The position numbers and the translations under genes are program-made. A stretch of DNA of 64,000 nt from Pseudomonas sp. Irchel 3H7 (GTDB taxonomy: Bacteria; Pseudomonadota; Gammaproteobacteria; Pseudomonadales; Pseudomonadaceae): assembly GCF_900187605.1 (NCBI RefSeq), contig NZ_FYEA01000013.1:1-64000 (forward strand). The letters are read 5' to 3'. The notes beneath the pieces were generated by a model, which had not been told where the DNA came from, did not search any database, and saw only the letters and a program-made list of their open reading frames with translations. Each line of letters begins with the position of its first letter. The stretch's first letter is position 1. This document shows, one piece after another, positions 33,777 to 41,605 of the stretch.

Positions 33777-35675
33777 TTATTTGTCGAGTAAGGCCAGACG
33801 CTCACGAATCGACGCTTCGATCCCGGCCTCATCCAGCCCGCACTCGGCCAGCATCTGCGCAGGCTTGGCGTGCTCGACGTAGATATCCGGCAAGCCCAGA
33901 TGCAGCATCGACTTGAGAATATTCTCGCGCGCGAGGAACTCGCTGACCGCGCCACCGGCGCCGCCCATGATCGCGTTCTCCTCGATGGTCACCAGCAATT
34001 CGTGGCTGTCGGCAATCTCGCGCACCAGCGCTTCATCCAGCGGTTTGACGAAACGCATGTCGACCACAGTGGCATCGATTTTTTCAGCGACTTTCAGCGC
34101 TTCGGCCAGTTGCACACCGAACACCAGCAAGGCGACTTTGCTGCCCTGACGACGGACGATGCCTTTACCGATTTCAATCGGCTCAAGATCTTTGTCGATG
34201 GCCGCATTCGGGCCATTGCCGCGGGGGTAACGCACAGCCGCCGGACCGTTGTACAGGTGGCCGGTGGTGAGCATTTTACGCAGTTCGTTTTCATCGCTCG
34301 GGGTCATGATGACCATGCCCGGGATGCAGCGCAGGTACGACAGATCGAAGCTGCCGGCGTGTGTCGGGCCGTCTTCGCCGACCAGACCGGCGCGGTCGAT
34401 GGCGAACAGCACGTCGAGGTTCTGCACCGCGACGTCATGTACCAACTGGTCGTAACCACGTTGCAGGAATGTCGAGTAGATCGCCACCACCGGTTTTGCG
34501 CCTTCGCAGGCCATACCGGCAGCGAACGTCACGGCGTGTTGTTCGGCAATCGCCACGTCGAAATAGCGCAGTGGGAAGCGTTCGCTGAACGCCACCAGAT
34601 CCGAGCCTTCCTTCATCGCCGGGGTAATCCCGACCAGACGTGGATCGACGGCAGCCATGTCGCACAGCCACTCGCCAAACACCGCTGAGTATTTCGGCCC
34701 GCTGGCCTTCTTCGGCGCGGCGGCCGGAGCGTCCAGTGGTTCGAGTTTGGTGATGGCGTGGTAACCGATCGGGTCGACTTCCGCCGGGGCGAAGCCTTTG
34801 CCTTTCTTGGTGACGATGTGCAGGAACTGCGGGCCTTTGAGGTCACGCATGTTACGTAGCGTGGCGATCAGCGTTGGCAGGTCGTGGCCGTCGATCGGGC
34901 CGATGTAGTTCCAGCCCAGCTCTTCGAATAGCGTGCCGGGGACCAGCATGCCCTTGGCGTATTCTTCGGTGCGACGAGCGATTTCCCAAGCGCCGGGCAG
35001 GCGCGACAGGACTTTCTTGCTGCCCTCACGCATGCTCGCGTAAGTGCGGCTGGAAAGGATCTTCGCCAGATAATTCGACAGACCGCCGACATTGCGCGAG
35101 ATCGACATATCGTTGTCGTTGAGGATCACCAGCATGTTGGCGTTGACTTCCGGCGCGTGGTTCAGCGCCTCGAAAGCCATGCCGGCGGTCAGTGCGCCGT
35201 CGCCAATCACCGCGATTGCCTTGCGATCACTGTTCTGCAGGCGGGCGGCGATGGCCATGCCCAGTGCAGCGCTGATCGAAGTGCTGGAGTGGCCGACGCC
35301 GAAGGTGTCGTACTCGCTCTCGGCGCGACGCGGGAAGGCTGCAATGCCGTCCTTCTGGCGCAGCGATTCCATGCGCTCACGGCGACCGGTAAGGATCTTG
35401 TGCGGATACGCCTGATGACCCACGTCCCACACCAACCGGTCGTCCGGCGTGTCGAAGACGTAATGCAACGCGATGGTCAGCTCGATCACGCCCAGGCCTG
35501 CACCGAAATGCCCACCGGTCTGGCCGACCGTGTAAAGCAATTCCAGGCGCAACTCATCGGCCAGGGTTTCCAGCTCGGCTTCGCCTAACCGGCGCAGGCC
35601 GTCCGGCGTATTCGCGCGGTCGAGCAGGGGCGTGGTCGGGCGCTTGCGGGGAATCTCATGAAACGTCGTGGGCAT
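33777..35675 (-). CDS. dxs: 1-deoxy-D-xylulose-5-phosphate synthase Dxs
   Basis: This 632-residue thiamine-diphosphate enzyme makes the first intermediate of the MEP isoprenoid pathway. It shows the usual blocks: GHQAYPHKILTGR near residue 82, the cofactor motif GDGALTAGMAFEALN near 158 to NDND near 187, AIAEQHAVTFAAG near 377 and the C-terminal transketolase domain. It lies downstream of ispA with a 91-base gap, in the usual xseB-ispA-dxs order. Its cofactor is the end product of ThiL, encoded in the same window. Confidence 0.96.
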   Translation of the reverse strand: MPTTFHEIPRKRPTTPLLDRANTPDGLRRLGEAELETLADELRLELLYTVGQTGGHFGAGLGVIELTIALHYVFDTPDDRLVWDVGHQAYPHKILTGRRERMESLRQKDGIAAFPRRAESEYDTFGVGHSSTSISAALGMAIAARLQNSDRKAIAVIGDGALTAGMAFEALNHAPEVNANMLVILNDNDMSISRNVGGLSNYLAKILSSRTYASMREGSKKVLSRLPGAWEIARRTEEYAKGMLVPGTLFEELGWNYIGPIDGHDLPTLIATLRNMRDLKGPQFLHIVTKKGKGFAPAEVDPIGYHAITKLEPLDAPAAAPKKASGPKYSAVFGEWLCDMAAVDPRLVGITPAMKEGSDLVAFSERFPLRYFDVAIAEQHAVTFAAGMACEGAKPVVAIYSTFLQRGYDQLVHDVAVQNLDVLFAIDRAGLVGEDGPTHAGSFDLSYLRCIPGMVIMTPSDENELRKMLTTGHLYNGPAAVRYPRGNGPNAAIDKDLEPIEIGKGIVRRQGSKVALLVFGVQLAEALKVAEKIDATVVDMRFVKPLDEALVREIADSHELLVTIEENAIMGGAGGAVSEFLARENILKSMLHLGLPDIYVEHAKPAQMLAECGLDEAGIEASIRERLALLDK

Positions 35676-35766
35676 CAGGCGAATCGTTATAGGTATAGAA
35701 GATGCGGCAGTTTACCTGATGCATCGCCCCCTGCCCACGCGTTGGTCTTTTTTGACCGATTGCTGA

Positions 35767-36654
35767 TCAGTGACGCCGCTCGACGATATACCGGGCCAGC
35801 TCGCGCAACGGCTCGGCGGCCGCGTCAAACGGTCGCAGGGCGTGCAGGGCCTGATCGCGCAGTTCCAGGGCGTATGCCTTGGCGGCGTCGAGACCGAGCA
35901 GCGCCGGGTAGGTCGGCTTGTCACGGGCAATGTCGGCGCCCTGGCGTTTGCCGAGGGTGGCGGTATCGCTTTCGACGTCGAGAATGTCGTCCTGCACCTG
36001 AAAGGCCAGGCCGATGGCCTGTGCATAAGTCTGCAGGGCACGGAGTTCATCCTGCTCGGCACGGCCGCTGGCCAGAGCGCCGAGTTTGACGCTGACTTCG
36101 ATCAGCGCGCCGGTCTTGTGCCGGTGCATCTGCTCGAGGGCTTTCTGATCGAGCTTGAGGCCGACCGATCCAAGGTCGATCGCCTGACCGCCGACCATGC
36201 CTGCCGGGCCCGCAGCCTGGGCGAGTGCGGTGACCATTTGCAGGCGGATGTCGCTGCTGCAATCGCTCAGGCGCGGGTCGAGCAGGGCGCTGAACGCCAG
36301 ACTCTGCAAACCGTCACCGGCCAGGATCGCGCAGGCTTCATCGAATTTTTTGTGAGTGGTCGGCTGGCCGCGACGCAGATCGTCGTCGTCCATCGCCGGC
36401 AAATCATCGTGAACCAGCGAGTAGGCGTGGATCAGCTCAACCGCGCAGGCCGCACCGTTGGCTTGCTCAGCCTTGCCACCGAGCGCTTCGCACGCCGCGT
36501 AGGCCAGCAACGGTCGCACGCGTTTGCCGCCGTTCATCACGCTGTAGCGCATGGCTTCGTAAAGCCGCGCCAACTCCGGCAACGGTGCGTTGAACAGGGT
36601 TTCCAGCGCTGCGTTAACCCGGGTCTGACTGGTCGCCGTATACGCTGCAATCAT
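35767..36654 (-). CDS. ispA: farnesyl diphosphate synthase IspA
   Basis: This 295-residue prenyl transferase condenses isopentenyl and dimethylallyl diphosphate to farnesyl diphosphate. The first Asp-rich motif is DDLPAMDDDDLRRGQPT near residue 87 and the second is FQVQDDILDVESD near 223. The length is normal for bacterial IspA. It overlaps xseB by four bases and is followed by dxs, so its supply and use of isoprenoid units are co-ordinated. Confidence 0.95.
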   Translation of the reverse strand: MIAAYTATSQTRVNAALETLFNAPLPELARLYEAMRYSVMNGGKRVRPLLAYAACEALGGKAEQANGAACAVELIHAYSLVHDDLPAMDDDDLRRGQPTTHKKFDEACAILAGDGLQSLAFSALLDPRLSDCSSDIRLQMVTALAQAAGPAGMVGGQAIDLGSVGLKLDQKALEQMHRHKTGALIEVSVKLGALASGRAEQDELRALQTYAQAIGLAFQVQDDILDVESDTATLGKRQGADIARDKPTYPALLGLDAAKAYALELRDQALHALRPFDAAAEPLRELARYIVERRH

Positions 36655-36893
36655 TCTGGCTGTTCCGCGTCGAAGGGTTCCTCGGCGAGTTCGCCATCGC
36701 GCTCCAGCAGCACCTGCACCTTCTGCTCGGCTTGCGCCAGCGCTGCCTGGCAGTCACGGGTCAGACCGATGCCCTGCTCGAAAGCGGTCAGCGAGTCTTC
36801 CAGCGACAATTCACCGTTCTCCAGACGCTCGACCAATGTTTGCAGGTCGGCGAGGGACTGTTCGAAATCCAGTGCAGCTTTTTTGCGGGCCAT
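36651..36893 (-). CDS. xseB: exodeoxyribonuclease VII small subunit XseB
   Basis: This 80-residue helical protein is the small subunit of exonuclease VII. The family pattern is visible: FEQSLADLQTLVERLENGEL, then SLEDSLTAFEQGIGLTRDC. It is first in the xseB-ispA-dxs run and overlaps ispA as ATGA. The following 112 bases, up to the end of fic, hold no gene. Confidence 0.93.
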   Translation of the reverse strand: MARKKAALDFEQSLADLQTLVERLENGELSLEDSLTAFEQGIGLTRDCQAALAQAEQKVQVLLERDGELAEEPFDAEQPE

Positions 36894-37005
36894 GGCGGCG
36901 ATTTCCGGTTGACGTTAAACCGGCGCGACACTAGCAGATAGGGGGGTTATGGGCAAATGAGCGGGCCGGCTCCCAAGGACAGAAATGGCTCTGTGCTGGG
37001 TGAGA

Positions 37006-38151
37006 TTAATGTGTAGCTCTGTCGGGATAGTTGATCTGATAGCGGGTGCTACGCCCCCCACCCGGCAAGCGTTGCAGGCAACCTTTCTCCAGCAACTCCG
37101 CAAGGTGTCGGGTTGCTGTGGCCTTCGACACTTTCGCCACCGCTTGATATTGCCCGGCACTGATGCCGTGCTCAAAGCCCCGCTCGCCGCCGTCGAGCAG
37201 ACGATTGAGCGCTTTGACCTGCTCCGCCGAAAGTTCGGACTCGCGGTGTGCCTGCCAGAAACGCGTCTTGCCCAGCACGCTTTCAATGCGGGTGATGGCT
37301 TGTTGCAGACTGCGTAGCAAGGTTTGCAGGAACCATGTAAGCCATTCAGTGATGTCCAGTGTGGCTTTTTGACTCGATTCAAGAATCCGATAGTAGCCGG
37401 ACCGATCATCCAGAATGCTCGCCGACATGGCGTAGAAACGGATGGCTTGCGCTTCGCCCTGTGCCAGCGCCAGATCAGTGATGGTGCGGGTCAGACGGCC
37501 GTTGCCATCGTCGAACGGATGCAAGGTGACGAACCAGAAATGGGCGATGCCCGCACGAAGCATCGGGTCCAGTGCTGTCTGATGCTGGCTGGCCTCGAAC
37601 CATTGGAGAAATTGGTCGAGCTGCTGCTCAATACCTTGGCGAGGTGGCGCCTCGAAATGAACCGTTGGACGATCAATGCGACCCGATACCACCTGCATAG
37701 GCTCGTCACCGCGTAGTGCACCCACATGCATGCGGCGTGCAGTAAGGTCAGCCTCTTGATCGGGAAACAGCCATTGGTGCCATTCCAGAAGGCGTTCCAG
37801 CGTCAACGGTTCGGCAAATCGACGGGTGACATCCAGCATAAGCTGCGCCAGACCTTCACTGCGTTGGCTGACTTTATCGCCGTCGATCAACTCCAGGCCC
37901 AAACGTAGCGCCAACGATGACCGCACGGAGCCGACATTCAGTTGCTCTCCTTCGATGGCCGAAGACGTCACGATATTCTGCAAAAGGGCGTCCAGTTCGG
38001 TCTGAGCCCCCAAAGAGTCACCTACTGAACCGGCCATCCCCATCAACTGACCTTGGGCCTGTACACACTCGCGCAACAACGGTGCCAGGCGTTCCGCCTG
38101 CCAGTTGAAGTAGGGCCAATCGGGCTGCTGCCAGATCCAGTAAGTTGCCAT
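37006..38151 (-). CDS. Fic family adenylyltransferase with DUF4172 domain and C-terminal winged helix
   Basis: This 381-residue protein has an N-terminal DUF4172 domain (YWIWQQPDWP at the start). An inhibitory motif SSAIEG at residues 63-68 makes it a class II Fic enzyme. The catalytic loop HPFDDGNGRLTR lies at 211-222, with all key residues present. A winged helix-turn-helix lies at about 325-375. It should transfer AMP to a target hydroxyl and could also bind DNA. The start at 38151 is chosen because the alternative at 38202 would place coding sequence across a perfect palindrome. Confidence 0.9.
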   Translation of the reverse strand: MATYWIWQQPDWPYFNWQAERLAPLLRECVQAQGQLMGMAGSVGDSLGAQTELDALLQNIVTSSAIEGEQLNVGSVRSSLALRLGLELIDGDKVSQRSEGLAQLMLDVTRRFAEPLTLERLLEWHQWLFPDQEADLTARRMHVGALRGDEPMQVVSGRIDRPTVHFEAPPRQGIEQQLDQFLQWFEASQHQTALDPMLRAGIAHFWFVTLHPFDDGNGRLTRTITDLALAQGEAQAIRFYAMSASILDDRSGYYRILESSQKATLDITEWLTWFLQTLLRSLQQAITRIESVLGKTRFWQAHRESELSAEQVKALNRLLDGGERGFEHGISAGQYQAVAKVSKATATRHLAELLEKGCLQRLPGGGRSTRYQINYPDRATH

Positions 38152-38172
38152 TCGTTGCCTGCCTTGAGTCCG

Positions 38173-38201
38173 TGAGCCGAATAGAAATGCTATTCGGCTC
38201 A
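38173..38201. promoter_or_regulatory. candidate Fic operator 1 (palindrome)
   Basis: TGAGCCGAATA-N7-TATTCGGCTCA is a perfect inverted repeat with 11-bp arms, starting 22 bases upstream of the fic start. It has the size and symmetry of a dimer-binding operator and is nearly identical to the next palindrome. Confidence 0.65.
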
Positions 38202-38205
38202 TTTT

Positions 38206-38236
38206 GTGAGCCGAATATGACGCCTATTCGGCTCAC
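38206..38236. promoter_or_regulatory. candidate Fic operator 2 (palindrome)
   Basis: GTGAGCCGAATA-N7-TATTCGGCTCAC is a perfect inverted repeat with 12-bp arms. Its centre is 34 bp, just over three helical turns, from that of operator 1. A weak promoter (TGGACG, 17 bases, CATATT on the reverse strand) overlaps it, so a bound protein would block fic transcription. Confidence 0.65.
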
Positions 38237-38381
38237 CGTCCACCGGATTGGCTTGATTCCTACAGCAATAGCACATGTATCCGATTGTTAAAAAACCGCC
38301 GAATCGCTAATCTTCGCGCCTTCTACGACCCCTTAGTCACGGGTCTTTCAGACGAAACGCAGTTTTCACCGCTGTGAAGTA

Positions 38382-38392
38382 CCGAGGATCGG
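38382..38392 (+). promoter_or_regulatory. candidate RsmA/CsrA hairpin in the magA leader
   Basis: CCGA-GGA-TCGG puts GGA in the loop of a four-base-pair stem, the classic shape of an RsmA site, 38 bases before magA. Confidence 0.45.
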
Positions 38393-38410
38393 GTGCAAGG
38401 TTTCGTTCAG

Positions 38411-38433
38411 GCATGGCAGGAGGCATTACATGC
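38411..38433 (+). promoter_or_regulatory. magA ribosome site and start within a GGA-containing hairpin
   Basis: GCATG and CATGC can pair, enclosing CAGGAGG (38417-38423), which is both the ribosome site and a second GGA motif. RsmA binding here would block translation. From memory, the magA transcript is a direct RsmA target in P. aeruginosa. Confidence 0.45.
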
Positions 38434-39221
38434 GTTCATTTCTTTGGCTGCTGATCGGCCTGGCCTGCGCGCCCGCGCTGCTGGCGGCGCCGACGGCCGA
38501 GGTATCGGAGCCGGTGGGTGGCTGGCGCTATCACGGCTTGCTCGATCGCACGGAAAACCCGCAAGTCGCCTACCCGACGCCGCCGATCGATCGCGGCATC
38601 CAGCGCAATCGCACGATGATCCAGGGCCAGCTCAAGGCCATCGGCCATATGCGCCCGCCGCACAGTCTCGCGGTGAATGGCAATCCACTGAATCTGTACA
38701 CCGACGACCAGGGCCGTTTTGCCCGGCCGTACGCGTTCGGCGCTGGCTCCAACAGCGTCGAAGTGATCAGCGCCGAAGGCCAGTCGCTCAAGCGTGTGCA
38801 ATTTTATGAAGCAAACAATTTGCGCACGCCGGCGCGGATTCGTCTTGTCTTGGGCTGGGACGATCCGAAAGCCGAGCTCGATCTGCACATTGTCACGCCC
38901 GACGGTCAGCATGCGTTCTGGGCTCGGCCAGCGCTGAGCAATGGCGGCGGTCTTGACCCGGATGGCGTTGATGGCCCCGGCCCGGAAATGTTCACCATGA
39001 CCGCGCCGTTGCACGGCACCTATCTGGTTTACGTCAACTATTGGGGCAACTTCGGCAACGGCGGCTATAACTTCGAGGAGACCAGCAACCAGAACGAGGT
39101 AATCACCTCGCAAATCACGCTGGTGCTCAACGAAAACACCGTCGACGAAAAACGCGAAACGTTCATCGTGCCCCTGCGGGCAATCGGTGATCTGCTGCTG
39201 GTCAAGACTTTCAACTATTAA
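38430..39221 (+). CDS. magA: MagA, DUF2135 (YfaP-like) exported protein
   Basis: This 263-residue exported protein has a signal peptide ending at LLAAPTA. It carries a C-terminal DUF2135 domain: LGWDDPKAELDLHIVTPDG near residue 148, then GTYLVYVNYWG. It is a paralogue of MagF at the other end of the operon; both begin with a VGGWR block and end in VKTFNY or VKSFSY. It is the first gene of magABCDEF, the P. aeruginosa alpha-2-macroglobulin operon. Its role is probably to help hold or place MagD in the periplasm. Confidence 0.87.
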   Translation: MRSFLWLLIGLACAPALLAAPTAEVSEPVGGWRYHGLLDRTENPQVAYPTPPIDRGIQRNRTMIQGQLKAIGHMRPPHSLAVNGNPLNLYTDDQGRFARPYAFGAGSNSVEVISAEGQSLKRVQFYEANNLRTPARIRLVLGWDDPKAELDLHIVTPDGQHAFWARPALSNGGGLDPDGVDGPGPEMFTMTAPLHGTYLVYVNYWGNFGNGGYNFEETSNQNEVITSQITLVLNENTVDEKRETFIVPLRAIGDLLLVKTFNY

Positions 39222-39257
39222 GCATCCCGCCACGGATGAAATCGGGTTTTGTTAACG

Positions 39258-40970
39258 ATGAGTGATAACACTGTGACTCCAGCTGCCGATACGCCAGCGA
39301 CTCAACCTTCCCGGAAATGGCCGTTGCTGCTGGCCGGGCTGTGCCTGGTGGCCGGTGTAGCGGGTGGTTTTGGCTGGCTGCTGCTCAAGCCCAAGGCACC
39401 GCCGGCGGAATTGGCCAGTGACAAACTTGGCCTGAGCCGCCCCGATGCACTGCTGGAAACCCGCTCGCTGAGCCAGTTGCCCAAGGACTTGCTGACGGTG
39501 CCGTTCCTCAAGGCCACGCTCACCGAAGATTTCGTCTTCTATTACGAGACCCATGCGGATCGCCTCGGCTTGATCGGCAGTCTGCGCCGGATCATCTACG
39601 AGCATGATCTGAAGTTGCAGGACAGCCTGATCGAGCAACTTTTCGATCAGCCAGCCGATGTCGCGCTGTGGCGTGGCGCGGATGGTCGCTTGAAGGATTT
39701 CCTGCTGGTGATGGATCGCGGTGGTCTGGCGAAACTGCTCGAGCCGTTGGCGAAAGTCGCGCTGGATGACACGCAGCTCAGTCAGATGGGCGAACTCAAA
39801 GTCGGCGGCGATAGCGTACCGCTGTTCCAACTGACTTATAACGCCAGCAAAGCCCTATTGTTCGCCTCCCACGGGGACAAGCTGGTGGTGCTGTCCAATC
39901 CGGCCAAGTACTACGATCCGGAAAGCGGCGTGTCCGAAGAGTCCGGCCACGTTTCACCGCAAGCGCTGGCGGCGCTGCTCAATGGCGAAAAACTGTTCCC
40001 TGAAGCCTTCGGTCTGCCGGCGAAAACTGCGGAAACCAAGCAACGCCTGTCGGTCAACTCCAGCGTTCTCGCCATGGGCTATCAGCGCTTCATTCCGAAC
40101 TTCGCCGGGCTGCGCTTCGACATGGATGACAAGGGTTGGCACAGCTACCTCGCCATGGACGAACTGGAAAACCAGCCCGACTTCGATTTCAAACCGGTCT
40201 GGCAAGCGATGCCGCTGGGCGCCAGTGCCTGCGTAACCCTGCCGGTCGCGGCCGAACCGCAAAAACCATTGCTGGTAAAACTCGGCGCCGAAGAAGCCGT
40301 GGCGCAAACCCTCACCGAACACGTGGCCGGCGCGGCGGGCCTTTGCTGGTACGCCGATTCGCGTTTATATACGCCGCTGTTGGTCGCCAGCCTTAAAGAC
40401 GAAGACAGCAGCAAACTCGATGGTGACCTCGGCAAACTGTTCGGTTCGATGGTCGGCGCGTTCGAAGCCAACGTTGAAGAAAACGTCTTCCCCGTGGTCG
40501 AGAAACAGGAAGGTCAGAACCACGTCTGGCAGCGTCAGGTCAGCTCCAACTTCGGCCCGTATGCGGCGAAGACTGCCGAGAACCCGGACGCAATCAGCGG
40601 CAAGGCGTTCATGAAAGTCAGCCTCGCCCGTCACGGCTCGACGCTGCTGTTTTCCCTCGACGACAAACTGGTCGACAAGGCCCTCGACACCCTCGACAAA
40701 CGCTTCCCGCCGATGGCTGACGTGCTGCCCAAAGACGTGCTGATGCCGATCTACTTCGGCCCGGACTCGATGGCGCAACTGATGCAGCAGGAAACCCTCG
40801 ACAGCCTGCCGCAGGACATGGAACCGGTGTTTTACAACGCCGCGCAAACCTATCTGATCCCGAAATTGCGCACCCTTGGTGGCTACGGCAAATACGCGCT
40901 GACCCTGCCGGAAGGCAGCGAGCCTGACGGCCACTGGCAGTGGTTGCCGCTGGAATGGAAAGCGCTGTGA
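39258..40970 (+). CDS. magB: MagB, DUF2138 membrane-anchored protein
   Basis: This 570-residue protein has one N-terminal membrane helix (about residues 21-42, LLLAGLCLVAGVAGGFGWLL in part) and a large periplasmic DUF2138 domain. The E. coli counterpart is YfaA. No catalytic motif is recognised. The start at 39258 lies 36 bases after magA. The magC start overlaps its stop codon. By position and by recalled work on P. aeruginosa it is a partner of MagD. Confidence 0.85.
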   Translation: MSDNTVTPAADTPATQPSRKWPLLLAGLCLVAGVAGGFGWLLLKPKAPPAELASDKLGLSRPDALLETRSLSQLPKDLLTVPFLKATLTEDFVFYYETHADRLGLIGSLRRIIYEHDLKLQDSLIEQLFDQPADVALWRGADGRLKDFLLVMDRGGLAKLLEPLAKVALDDTQLSQMGELKVGGDSVPLFQLTYNASKALLFASHGDKLVVLSNPAKYYDPESGVSEESGHVSPQALAALLNGEKLFPEAFGLPAKTAETKQRLSVNSSVLAMGYQRFIPNFAGLRFDMDDKGWHSYLAMDELENQPDFDFKPVWQAMPLGASACVTLPVAAEPQKPLLVKLGAEEAVAQTLTEHVAGAAGLCWYADSRLYTPLLVASLKDEDSSKLDGDLGKLFGSMVGAFEANVEENVFPVVEKQEGQNHVWQRQVSSNFGPYAAKTAENPDAISGKAFMKVSLARHGSTLLFSLDDKLVDKALDTLDKRFPPMADVLPKDVLMPIYFGPDSMAQLMQQETLDSLPQDMEPVFYNAAQTYLIPKLRTLGGYGKYALTLPEGSEPDGHWQWLPLEWKAL

Positions 40971-41605
40971 CCACACTGATCCGCAGCCTCGGCCTGCTCG
41001 CGCTGTTACTCAGTGCGGGCGCCCGAGCCGTTGAAGCACCAGCGCTGGATCCGGCGCAATCCCAGGTGTTCCGCGCCTGGTTCGTGCGCATCGCCCAAGA
41101 GCAACTGAGCCAAGGGCCGAGCCCGCGCTGGTATCAGCAGGACTGTGCCGGGCTGGTGCGTTTCGCCGCCAACGAAGCGCTGAAAGTCCATGACGAAAAA
41201 TGGCTGCGCAGCAATGGCCTGTCCAATCGCTATTTGCCGCCGGAGCTGTCGCTCAGCGATGACCAGCGCAAGTTCGCCCAGCAATGGCAGCAGGGTGGCG
41301 GCAAGGTCGGGCCGTACGTCAACGCGATCAAACTGATTCAGTTCAACAGCCATCTGGTCAGCCGCGACGTGTCGCAGGCGCGGCCCGGTGATCTGATGTT
41401 TTTCGATCAGGGCGACGACCAGCACTTGATGATCTGGATGGGCCGTTACATCGCCTATCACACCGGCACCACTACCCCGACTGACAACGGCATGCGTTCG
41501 GCAAGCCTGCAGCAACTCATGACATGGAAGGACACCCGATGGATACCCGACGCAGCCAACCCCAACTTCATCGGCGTCTATCGACTGAACTTTCTCTCCC
41601 AATGA
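40967..41605 (+). CDS. magC: MagC, DUF1175 protein with NlpC/P60-like features
   Basis: This exported protein of about 212 residues has a signal peptide ending at GARAVEA. Beyond the DUF1175 label it shows the NlpC/P60 pattern: DCAGLVRF with Cys 60, RPGDLMFFDQGDDQH with His 153, and YIAYHTG with His 165. It may therefore be a peptidoglycan-directed cysteine peptidase or amidase. The GTG at 40967 overlaps the magB TGA and follows GGAAAG; an ATG at 40955 is the alternative. It overlaps magD as ATGA. Confidence 0.83.
   Translation: MTTLIRSLGLLALLLSAGARAVEAPALDPAQSQVFRAWFVRIAQEQLSQGPSPRWYQQDCAGLVRFAANEALKVHDEKWLRSNGLSNRYLPPELSLSDDQRKFAQQWQQGGGKVGPYVNAIKLIQFNSHLVSRDVSQARPGDLMFFDQGDDQHLMIWMGRYIAYHTGTTTPTDNGMRSASLQQLMTWKDTRWIPDAANPNFIGVYRLNFLSQ

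Noticed and set aside
38152..38202. Upstream start for the Fic gene at 38202
   Set aside because: It would make operator-like palindrome 1 part of the coding region. The DUF4172 domain begins at the 38151 start.
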